Made by a program: the position numbers and the translations under genes
Shown: piece by piece, positions 12,346 to 22,042 of the stretch
How positions within the stretch are numbered: the first letter of the stretch is position 1
How the letters are laid out: each line of letters begins with the position of its first letter
Assembly (NCBI GenBank): GCA_001939145.1
Contig: LSRX01000716.1
Coordinates: forward strand, 315,580 to 379,579
From: Symbiodinium microadriaticum
Taxonomy: Eukaryota; Sar; Dinophyceae; Suessiales; Symbiodiniaceae
Direction: 5' to 3'
Length of the DNA stretch: 64,000 nt
The notes under the pieces: generated by a model
Seen by the model: only the letters and a program-made list of their open reading frames with translations
Database searches by the model: none
Told to the model about the DNA's origin: nothing

Positions 12346-12479
12346 CCTGCACATACTCGCTCGTACCTATACAATACTCGCGCATGCACGTGCATCCTCG
12401 CACATACCCGCGCATACCCGCGCAATCCCGCACATACCTGCGCATACTCGCGCATACTCGGGCATACCCGTGCATACTC
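12346..12479. repeat. 10-bp minisatellite, CGCATACCCG type
   Basis: About 13 units of CGCATACYCG/CACATACCTG, 90 bases downstream of the CTCGAGTAYG array and related to it in unit length and in the CGCATAC core. The 12255-12345 spacer is unrelated sequence. Both arrays produce spurious long open frames on both strands. Confidence 0.88.
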
Positions 12480-14163
12480 CCGGGACCACAATCTGCAGTC
12501 GCGCTTTCCCGCCACAGTGGTAAGTTCGATGTGTGAGACACAACCGACTTCACAGCTAACGCTGGAATTCCGTTTTCCGGAGCGTGCTGAAGAGAACGCC
12601 GTACAACCCCTTCTCCTTGTGCCTTGGTGACCCAGCTCCAAGAATCAGCACACGTTGCGATTAGGCTCTACAGGTCTTGCACATGATGAGTTCTCCCCCA
12701 GCCCAGAGCGAAGCACCCAACTGGAAGGTTTGACACCTGCGGCAGTTTGGTGAAAGTCGTTGAAGCGGTCCGGCACTTTGCGCCGGAGGCTGGAATGTAG
12801 TTGGGATGATGGCTGCACAGCAGGTAGTCCCTTCTGATAGTAAGTTGAGACATGCATGGGATGACAACATCGTCAGGGTTGTGCCAAAGCATCGTTTTGT
12901 TGAGGTTGCATGGTTTGCTTAACGTGACAATGTGAAAGAGGTTTTTTTAACGTTCAGCGGTGCAGGGGAGCGCACGCCGCCATGTTGAAGAATAACCCTG
13001 GCATTCCGTGCCTGTTGGTGTTGAAGGCTGACTGATGCACACAGTCTCGGACAGGCTCGGATCTACGCTGTGGGCACTCATGGTTACTTCTCCAAGGTGC
13101 AGCTCTTGCATCAGGGCAGGAGGTGAGTGGAGGGGATTCTTAGGTCGGGACTGAGTGTGCCTCCATGTCAGCAGAGGTCAAGTATCGTTGTGACGAGAGC
13201 GCTGTTGCAGGGGTCAGTCAGTTGTGACAGGAGAAGCGGATCTGAAGGCTGATAAGATCTCCGGGCTGCATCCAGCACTCGTAACTACACGGGAGTTGCA
13301 CAGGATGCCAGCGAGCGAGTCGCGAAAATGATCACCGACCTCGGTTTGGAGGCTACAGCGAACCACACCGAATCTTCAGCTACGGATGTTTTTCGTGCAG
13401 AGCTTTGCGACTTAGACGGCTTTGACATGTCGAGACGATATCGATATCCCAAGCAAATGCAAGCGTACGATTCCACTCTGTCAGTGGATCGCGGTCACCA
13501 ACTGCATCTCCCAGAGAATGTCCGCGGCTTAGCGGCGCCGAGCGGCCGGTAGCGCGGAGCTCGAGTGCTGTGGCGCTTCCTCCTTGTTCTAGGGTCAAAA
13601 ACGATGCCCGGGGGGGGGGGCTCCTCAACTCGAGGCCGCTGCAGAAGTTCCAGAAGCTCGGAATTGGAGACAGGCAGGAAGAGACTGTGAGTACTTTACG
13701 TTTTTCCTACTTCAACCGGCCGCGAGGCTAAAGGTTGTGGATGTCTCCAGGTTGGCCCTATGCTTGGATCGAAACTTCTGCGTAGCCGCATGAGTGAATG
13801 GCAAGCTTCGACCAGGGAGAATCGGGGAATCACTGTCATCACATCAGTTTGTGCCCAAGTCTTTGCCTGAAGTACCGAGGTTGCTGGAGCCATCATTCGG
13901 ATTCACCTGGGAGCCAGCGTGAACCTGCCCAAGTTCCGACAGCTTGGGTTCGTGCCTCAGTACATGTGACAGCAGAATTGTTTGGGCTTCCCTTGCGCCA
14001 TGACGGCACACTTCGGGAGCAAACTCTAGCACGAGCCGATTGCTTGTGATGAATCAGCTGCCATCCGGCAGGTCCTCGTGTGTGGGACGATCCGTGATGT
14101 TGGTGGCCGTTTGTGCATCTGGCATCACGGCAGAGTGATTTAGACTGAGCAGAGCCCTCCGCC
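12480..14163. other. No recognised gene
   Basis: No family was recognised on either strand. An open + frame around 13285-13552 (GVAQDASERVAKMITDLG...) has a coding-like texture but no match I know. It also includes a run of ten G at about 13611-13620. Confidence 0.4.
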
Positions 14164-14493
14164 ATGGCTTTCGCGAGAGCGGCACGCTTTCCGGTCCGGG
14201 TCCCCGGCCGGGACTTTTCTACACCCGGGCCGGGGACGTACAGCGCGAGGGCCAGCTGCGGGCTTCCTCGGGTCTTGGCACACACATTCGGCCAGCCATC
14301 TCGCGCAAAACCACGACCACTTCCCAAAGCCAAGGCGGTGGCGATAGTCAACGATGCACAACGGCAACCGACAACGCCACTGGACTGTGGTGGCACGACA
14401 CCACGACTTCAGCAGGACGAGGCGCTGCCAAGTGTCGACGTTGCGCAGCTGGCACTGACAGCGCAACTGGGCCGTGGTGGACTTGGCACGGTC

Positions 14494-14576
14494 GTCACGG
14501 GAGTTTTTAGTGGCAAGGCTATTGCCGTTAAGTATTACTTAACGGCAATGGCCTTGCCTCGAAAAACTCCCGTGAC
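14494..14576. repeat. Fold-back inverted repeat 1 (41-bp arms)
   Basis: The left arm 14494-14534 and right arm 14536-14576 are reverse complements with about four mismatches and a 1-base centre (GTTAAGTA.T.TACTTAAC). The left arm is kinase coding sequence (VTGVFSGKAIAVKY); the right arm is its mirror and breaks the kinase frame. A small GC-rich inverted repeat (CCCGGCG ... CGCCGGG) follows at about 14590-14610. Confidence 0.93.
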
Positions 14577-14861
14577 ACCTCCTATCGAACCCGGCGGAGG
14601 ATCGCCGGGCGTTGCATACAGAGGCAATGCTCCTAAGTCGAATCGACCATCCGAATGTGGTCACCGTTTTGTGTCTCGTAGCTGACGACGAAAACACGAT
14701 CGGGTTTGGCATGGAAACGCTACGGAAAAGCCTCCAAGAGGCTCATAACAAAAGAGAACTGAATGGACGTGTCCTTGCCGAGGCCTTTAGTCCGACGTGC
14801 CAGGGTGTGGCACACATCCATGGCCTGTTGGTAGCGCACAGGAGCTGAAGCAGGCTGACGA

Positions 14862-14943
14862 GGTTTTGGATCGACTTCCGGGAAATTTGTTAGCAGTGTC
14901 CGGGGACACTGCTAACAATTTTCCCGGAAGTCAATCCAAAACC
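14862..14943. repeat. Fold-back inverted repeat 2 (40-bp arms)
   Basis: The left arm 14862-14901 and right arm 14904-14943 are reverse complements with about two mismatches and a 2-base centre. The left arm reads as kinase sequence (LDRLPGNLLAVS); the right arm is its mirror. The expected activation-segment sequence is absent at this point. Confidence 0.93.
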
Positions 14944-14945
14944 AT

Positions 14946-14983
14946 CATGTAGGCATCTTCGGCAAGCCGTGCTTGCCTACATG
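14946..14983. repeat. Fold-back inverted repeat 3 (18-bp arms)
   Basis: The arms CATGTAGGCA and TGCCTACATG lie at the ends of a 38-base near-palindrome whose centre is CGGCAAGCCG. It follows repeat 2 by 2 bases. The right arm reads into the kinase C-lobe (LAYMKGYTFF). Confidence 0.85.
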
Positions 14984-15172
14984 AAGGGGTACACTTTCTT
15001 CACTTTGCTCGGAGAAACACCAGCCAACCACGAGACGGGGAAACTGCAAAGATGGGTGATGTCTTTGATGAGTCCGGTAGAGGAAAGGCCATCGATGCAG
15101 CAGATCTTGGAGCAATGCACCGAGCCCATCGAAGATGAACCAGAGCCGACATACTGCCGGCTCTTCTTGTGA

Positions 15173-17171
15173 AGCCACCTCTTCTTGTGAAGCCACCGGC
15201 AGGCCAAGATATATTCACAAAGCTATTTGGGAGCTCCGAGTTGTGTTGATCAAGCGTGCGCAGAGGCAAAGGCTCTGGCTTTGAGCAACTTGTGAAGTGT
15301 AGGGCCATGTAGGGCCCGTCATGAAAGCGCTCGGCCAGCGTGCGGCAGGGAGCCCTCTAGGTCCTTCGGGCGATCTTACAGGATTGGTTGAGCGGTGGCA
15401 TGACTTCAGCTACAGTGACCCTCGACTGGTGAACGTTGCTCCACAGGAGCTTCTTGATCCAAACAATGGTTCCAAGACTATGCCACCAGGCCAATGACGG
15501 GAAAGTGTGCGGCATGCATTCAAAGCCACGTCCGGTCCACTGACCTGGGACGATCCAATTCCCAGCGAAGCGCACGCGGGTAATGAATGTCCTGCCCCTT
15601 TGTGCCCTGGAAAAGCAGGTTGATGATTGAAGCCGCCGTTTGTCCGTTTCTCATTGTCTACAGATTCGACGGCATGCAGATCAGTGGCTCGCTCGCGACC
15701 CTCCACTGTGGGAGCTTCAGAGACAGGGAGGACTAGCGGAGCTACGACGATCCGTGGACTACGGTTTCGCATCTCGACCTTGCCACGCACGGTGAGACTG
15801 CTGTTCTGACCCTGGCAGCAAAGACGATGCCTCGTTAGCCGGCGTGTGAGAATGGGAGTTTGCAGTGCAATCTTTTGCTGTCAGACACGAACTTGTTCCT
15901 CTTCTGCTCCTTGCCTAGCGAACGGGTTTACCCCGCCGCCAGCCAGAGAGCGCTCGCCGTGGGAATCGGCAGTGAAAGCATGAAAACATTGTTCCGCACC
16001 ATAGCAATTGGTTGTCATCAGAAGTGCTTGTAGAACCGGCCCGCACTTGACTGTTTTCGGCTCGTATTCCTACTGGAAGCCTGGCGCTGATCCTCGCTCG
16101 AGAATTATTGCAATTCTTGCAAGGCCAATGAATCCAGATCCACTGCTTGCAGAAGCTGCTTTTGCAGAGCCCCCAGCTACCCACAGTGTTCGAGGTAGGC
16201 AGAGCGGTGGTGAAGGGGCGAAGGTGAGTACCGGCGACTCTGTCCATGTTCAGGTGCCAACGACACAATACACGCTCCGAGCCCTTACCTTAGGGGACTT
16301 CTCAGTTCCTGGTGGGAGTTGCAGAGACTTGTAGCTTCTGCGCACGAGTGCTCAGGGCGCCTCCGCACCGGTACCAAGTGCAGAGACGTGATGTGCCAGA
16401 GTAGCACTCTGTGGACTGGCAGCTTCACGAACAGTTTTCCTTGTGTGCATCGTAATTCCAGTAACAGCAGCAAGCCTCGACATTGCACAAAGAAGGTGGG
16501 ATTCGATCGGGACAAAGATGTGTCAGACAGTCCGATGTGGGGTGCGATGTTCGGTTCTGTTTCTCATGGCCTGCTAGCATCAAGTCACGTCTGTGACCGG
16601 AGTGGAGGCGTCTGCATGCGTACAGTGGCGTTTACATATTCGACATCCACGTATCAACACTGTTGGTATCTGTTGCTTCTTGATGTGAAGCTGAATGTGG
16701 TCTCTCGTAGGGTTTGACAGCCTGGGCATGGAACGGAGGTAACATGTACCAAGGCATATTAGAGGATTCTGGAGGTGTTGTTCTCACACGCTTGCAGGCA
16801 CAGTCAAACCTCGCCTAGACAGAAAGATCGCTTGCCGGCAAAAAAGATGTTGTGCGTCAGGATTGCACGATTCAAGTCTGAGTAACGTGTGGGCACAAGA
16901 CATGCTGTGGCGAAAGCTGTGAACATGATGAGGTAGTAAGATTAGAGAGACCGCTCGTTTGTTTGTGGAGCACGTTTCCTCCTTTGTGTGACCAATCGCA
17001 GGGTATGATCGAAGAAGCGTGGAATCAGGCAAATGATTGCACTGGTAGGGCATGAGCGACGTAGACAAGGGTCATACTGAATTATAGGTGACGCGAGTTC
17101 CTACGTTCAAGACTATGGCGAACGTGGGCCAGGGTTGTGCCTACCGTTGCGCAGGCGATTGCTTCAGGAGG
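15173..17171. other. No recognised gene
   Basis: Begins with an 18-base tandem duplication (CTCTTCTTGTGAAGCCAC twice, about 15161-15196) that spans the kinase stop codon. Beyond that I see no family, RNA gene or clear repeat. Confidence 0.4.
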
Positions 17172-17194
17172 GTAACCTGTGACACTGGCTCAAG
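17172..17194 (+). promoter_or_regulatory. Possible spliced-leader relic before CBF5
   Basis: GTAACC, an 8-base insert-like stretch, then TGGCTCAAG. The dinoflagellate spliced leader ends in GTAGCC-ATTT-TGGCTCAAG, so the last nine bases match exactly and six upstream bases match with one change. It lies 41 bases before the dyskerin ATG at 17236, where a relic from an mRNA-derived gene copy would be expected. A 9-base match can occur by chance in a window of this size, so the position is the main argument. Confidence 0.3.
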
Positions 17195-17235
17195 CTTCCT
17201 GGGGCATCGGCCCGGGGTGGCAAACTGACGAAGCC

Positions 17236-20200
17236 ATGGCAGAGACCGAGAAAAAGAAAAAGAAGAAGGCGGAACTTCGTAGTCAGAAAGGGCATTGGGG
17301 ATGGGCCGTCGCCACATCCACAAATAGTCTGAAAAGGGACGCCTGGCAGGCGGGGGAAGAGCTGTACATAAAGCCGGAAGAGACTCAGAAGCCGATTGAC
17401 ACGTCTAAGCCAGCGACCCAGCGACCTCAGACTTGAGCGAAAAAACGACAACGAGCCGAACCTCAGTGGTCGCCTTTGTGGAGCCGCATTTGCACCATGT
17501 TCTTGGCTTTCGAGGTGGCCGCTGCTGCTCAAGAACTACTCGAAGCTGCTGGTCAGGCCTAGTTCAGCTCGACTTACACTCTTCACATGTAGCCACCACC
17601 AGCTGTGATTTGAAGTGGTGGCAGCTTCGAGAGCAAAGCTGAAACTTGTTTGGTTCAGAAAGCCTGGCCCGCTTCGTCCTATCAAGAAACACAGCTGTGG
17701 TTCTATCACGCTCTGAATTTTGTTGATCTTGGCTTCACGTCAGGACGGGTCACTACACTCCCTTGCCCTTCGGATGCTCACCGATGACACGGCCGCTAGA
17801 CGTTCCAACCTTGGATTTCGTGGCTCGAGCTCTGAGCTCGCGTCCACGCCTTGCAGCTGCCCTTCGCAGGCTTACCTGCTCTACGGCATTCTCAACTTGG
17901 ACAAGCCTGTGAACCCTTCTAGCCATGAGGCTCATGAAGCTTTCATTCCTATGGCCCCAGCCATGCGGTGCGTGTCAGGTGGTCTCCTGGATTAAGCGGA
18001 TTATGAACTGCGAGAAGACCGGACACTCGGGCACTTTGGATCCCAAGGCCCGGGTCCAAGGTCCAAGCTGCCTCTCAGGATTGCGATCACTCTCCTCATC
18101 TCTTCGTCTGTAGCTTCGAGTCCAGGATGCTTTTGCCATGCTGCAAGGTTTCCGGATGCCTTCTCGTGTGCTTAAACCGAGCAACGCGCCTCGTGAAAGC
18201 CCAGCAGTCAGCGGGCAAAGAGTGCGCCTACATGCAGCACTTCCGGTGGTTGAGTTTGATGAAAGCAGAAACGACAGCGACCTCACTAAAAGGCGACCCA
18301 AGTCTTGCAGCACAGCAGGGTGGCGTGGTCATGGGCGACTTGCGACACCACTTCTGGGACAGAGGTACATTGCTGTAGTTCGATTCCATTCTGACGTTGG
18401 CAGTGCGTCGAAGGTCCAGAAGGCACTGGCCTATCTCTGTCTGTGTCTGTGTGTGTGTGAAAGAAGACCTTGAGAGCGTCCTTCCCAGAGCTGCCCACAG
18501 TCGCTGATGTGTGAAGGCCTTGGACGAACTGACCGGAGCATGCTTTCAGAGGCGTTCCTTGGGGAGAGCTCTAAGAGCGGTTTTGTAAGGAACAATGTCT
18601 GGAATCCACAGACAGTGCGACTCTTTTTGCGGCTCAGGCCTCCGGTAATTTCGGCGGTGAAAAGGCAGCTGCGCGTTCGCTGCCGGCTCGGCTTCACATG
18701 CTGTTGTGGACCATGCCGGAATTTGGCGTCCGTCACACTTCCATCTGGCACCCAAGGTACCATCTACGAGGTCTGAGAGCTTCCGAGTGCATGAAGATTC
18801 TGGCAAATCACATGACAGCGCTGCGTTTGATAGCAACCTGCAACCATCTGCAACCTGTGGCGGGTACTGTGCTGAGACCGTTGTCTTCGGCTTTGGGGGC
18901 CAGTCGTGAAAGCCTTTTTCGCAGGCGAAGCTGCTTGAGTACAATGCGAAAAGAGCCCTGGCTGATGGTTTCTAAAATAAAAGCAGGGGACTACAGGTGC
19001 ATTGGTCGCCTGCCTCAACGAAGAGGACCATTGCAATTCTTGATGCGGTGAAGAACGCTTCACTGTCTACCTGCAGCAAAGTGCTATGGCAACCAGGCTA
19101 AGCCACAAAGCCGAATCGAGTGAAGAGATTGAGGCTTGGGGCCTGTTCGGTTCAAGGTACGTTATCTGATCTGATTCGATACATGTAGGGCCGGGCACTG
19201 TGCAGACATTCTGATGTCAATGCTATGTCTGCGGATGAATGCACAAGAGTGTGCATGCGTGTCTTTACTTTTGCACCCTTTTTCATACACACAACACCTG
19301 CTAGACGACTATACTGACGTGCGCAGTCGCGTGGCCTGCCCAGGCGATCAGCTTTCTGATGCTTGTTACAGCTGAGGACAGATGGCAGTTGTTTGGGCCT
19401 CCTGCGAGGCATTGCGGAGGGGAAGCAGCCAGCAAATGCCTAACACTGCCCATGCCCTTGTGCTAGGCTGTAAGTGCAAAACCTGTCGCCAGTGCAGGCC
19501 GGAACCTACATTAGAACTCTTTGCGTTCATCTCGGCTTCATGTTGGGTGTTGGCGCCCACATGCAGGCAGCGGGGCCAATGTCGCTTGCACTATGTTATG
19601 AAGTAGTTGAAGTGTTCCCATCTGGAATCTGGAATGCCTAAATGCCAGGCAGTGCTCACATCAAAGCACTAATTGCCAGGAGCTTCGGCGAAATAGGTCT
19701 GGCGTCCTGGACGAACATAAATACATGTCCACGAAGCATGGCTGCATCGAGTCCTGTTCTTTTGTTTTGTCCGTCACGCTGTGTGCACGAGGAGGAGCAT
19801 GTTTTTTTTATGGCAGCCAAGGATGCATGACGTCCTAGACGCGCAGTACATGTGACCCTCGCATGTCTTCCGATGTCTCACACCCCGTTTAGTTGAGCAT
19901 GGAGCATGTGCTTTGAGATGCGTGGATGCGGTTTCAGACAGCAGCTTTGCGGATTCGTTCAGACATCGAGCCTTGGAAGTCACCCAAACTCCCGAAACTG
20001 ATCGGGCTTTCGGAAGAACCTTATTGCTTGTTTTGCCTTACATTCGGGGTGTGCGTGTGCTGCCGGCTTGTTGCAGACAGAACAAAGGTCTACGGACACA
20101 GTACTCACCAGTTTTCTGTCTTAGCGCAAAGGAGATAAGAAAAAGAGGCGATACCTTTCAGCCCAAAACCTTAACCAGAAAAGAGAGGCTGACTTCACAC

Positions 20201-21800
20201 GGGGTCAAGCTTGCTGAATGCAGGCTTTTGGGCTTTTCGGTTGCTGAGGCTGGGAACGTGCAACTTTAACAAAGCCACCGAAACCCTCTGTTTACATGGG
20301 AGAGCTGGGCTGTGTGTTTAGACCCGGGGAAGCTGGCTGCTGAGGGCAGAGGTGAGATGGACTCTGTAGAGTTGGATTAAGCATGAGACTTGCGGGTCTT
20401 GCCTCCTATGGACTTCTGCGGCAGGTAGCACAGGTATTTCAGGCAACGGCAAAGGCCACAGCTGGCCAAGCTGTCACAGCATGGGGTCGGCGAACGCGAA
20501 ATTGGTGGCTTCTTCTGGCAGAAGTCTTGGGAACTTGGAGACTCGGGGTTATTTGGGACGCCAACCTGGCCAGGTACAACAACATGAGAGACGAAAAGTA
20601 CTTGCGTCGAATCGTTATGCCTTTGGAGCTCATTCTCACAAACTACCCGCGAATCGTCGTCAAGGACACGCATCCACCACAGTTCCGAGACTGAGCTGCT
20701 GTCCAACTCGCTATGCTCGCAAAATTCCACCTTCGGCAACAGTCTGCCGTGGGTTGATCATCAGCAACTGTCGCAGGACAGCGCCGTCAACGCCATTTGT
20801 TACGGGGCGCAGCTCATGATCCCAGGGGTGCTGCGGTTCGAGCAAGAGATTGAGGCAGTCTGTCTGAGACAGTCCACCTTGTGGGAGTTTTGACTCGACC
20901 TGCCGTGCTTGCCCCATGCTTTAGGATCGTACGGTTTTGGCACGCAGGTCGGCTCGGAAATAGTCATGATGACAACGAAGGGAGAGGCAAGCAGATTTCA
21001 ATGAGAAGCTGCGTTGTGCCTCGTGCTTATGCAGTCTAATTGAGAAGCCAAGCATCCAGGGCTGGATTGTAAGCAAGTTCTGCAGTTCGGGAGGAACTAG
21101 CGCTTAATGGCAGATCTGGCATTCCTCTCACTGTGGTTCAGGCCATCGCGACTGGGATTGCCCAGATGACTACGGCAGTCATCGCTTCCGTGGACCATGG
21201 TGTTGTAGCGGCGACTTGCTCCAATCAAGAGCCCAGCTGAGCCACGGCAGTATCCAACATCGGTTCAGATGGCTGGCGAAACGAGGGCCTGAGCCTATGT
21301 GTCCCAGGTGATAAAGCGCGTCATCATGGAGCGGGACACATACAACATGCTCGAGACCTGGCAGTGAGAACAAGCTGATCTGTTGGTGTCATGGGTCCAT
21401 GGGTTCCCGAAGGCGATGGGGCTATGGCCCTCGTTCAAGTGATAAGAAGAAGCTCATCCTGGCGGGAAAGCTGACAGAAAAGGCAAGCAGTGTTGTACTG
21501 TTGTGATTCTTGTGTACAGCACTGGTAGTTTTCAGCCTTGTTGCCACGGATCTGAAGTTCTGAAACGGGGCCTGCACAGCCAGGGCAAGCCTAACGAGAA
21601 CACACCGAAGGCATGGCTCTTGGGCCAAGGAAGGCCTGGAATCGGATGGGAGAGTCTGTTTTATCCGAGTGGTAGGGACATGGATGTAAGTTGTGAGTGC
21701 AAGTGAGCTCAGGTGGAGCTACCTTCCGAAGCTCACAAGCGAAGAAGCTCAGGCGGAGATGGACGAAGCGCTAAAAGCCGCAGCCACCTCAGCATTTTGA
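17236..21800 (+). CDS. CBF5: Dyskerin/CBF5 H/ACA pseudouridine synthase, about 20 exons
   Basis: Catalytic subunit of H/ACA ribonucleoproteins, which convert uridine to pseudouridine in rRNA and snRNA in the nucleolus. Exons: 17236-17408 (lysine-rich start, then [17 protein letters not shown]), 17515-17556 ([14 protein letters not shown]), 17744-about 17787 (HYTPL), 17870-17929 ([15 protein letters not shown]), 17979-18047 ([11 protein letters not shown], catalytic Asp), 18148-18221 ([20 protein letters not shown]), 18365-about 18427, about 18595-18692 ([15 protein letters not shown]), about 18928-18975, 19384-about 19415 (VVWASCEA), 19498-19566 ([13 protein letters not shown]), 19680-about 19740 (ELRRNRSGV), about 20545-20664 ([10 protein letters not shown]), 20777-20854, 20948-20986, 21142-21210, about 21308-21363 (PUA domain, [11 protein letters not shown]), about 21407-21482, 21584-about 21615 ([11 protein letters not shown]) and 21713-21800 (stop TGA). 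Most donors are GC, some GT or GA. All key segments are present; it looks intact. Confidence 0.95.
17409..17514 (+). other. GC-AG intron 1 of CBF5
   Basis: Donor TCTAA|GCCAGC, acceptor TTTCGAG|GTGGCC. AA plus G makes Lys and restores the family's DTSK-WPLLLKN junction. It illustrates the dominant intron type in this gene; the next donors (GGTCAG|GCCTAG, CATGAG|GCTCAT, CCCAAG|GCCCGG) are also GC. Confidence 0.85.
20665..20776 (+). other. GA-AG intron of CBF5
   Basis: Donor GTCAAG|GACACG, acceptor TCGCAG|GACAGC. Joining gives [15 protein letters not shown], which matches the dyskerin family exactly at the start of the PUA domain. No GT or GC donor would keep this frame here, so a GA donor is the best reading. 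Confidence 0.7.
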
Positions 21801-22042
21801 GCCTGAGACGTGGCACAAATGCTCGGAAGCATGGTGGGAAGCTGCCTTGACCTTGAGGCAGCCAAAGCTGGCAAGAAAAAGCGCGCAGCAGAGGCTGGTG
21901 ATGTGCGGAGCCACAATCTAAAGGTCGCCTGACGACATGTTACAGCAGAGCTATTGCGCACTCAGGCAGGGGGCTATTTCAGGGTCAGGGATCTGCGGGC
22001 ATACATCACAGGCCATTCAGGTCCAAGAGCAGTCCAGTTTTC

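Larger units (their letters stand above)
14164..15172 (+). pseudogene. Protein kinase, broken by fold-back repeats
   Basis: Starts at an ATG in good context (GCCATGG). A basic N-terminal region with one PGPGTY motif is followed by the glycine loop LGRGGLGTVVTGVF and the lysine strand AIAVKYY (14464-14535). After a frame change come the alphaC Glu and following strand, TEAMLLSRIDHPNVV (about 14615-14663), then GMETLRKSL, GVAHIHGLLVAHR (catalytic-loop start, with a stop just after HR), a piece readable as VLDRLPGNLLAVSGD (approach to the DFG region), and finally the C-lobe end LQRWVMSLMSPVEERPSMQQ (15042-15103). The DFG and APE segments are missing. Three inverted repeats lie exactly where the kinase reading breaks. 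It is either a decayed copy or a misassembled one; a functional kinase is not supported as written. Confidence 0.7.

Noticed and set aside
12013..12553. Several open frames on both strands with repeated SMLEYAR/RAYSSILE peptides
   Set aside because: Produced by the stop-free 10-bp minisatellite; a 10-base unit cycles through all three frames.
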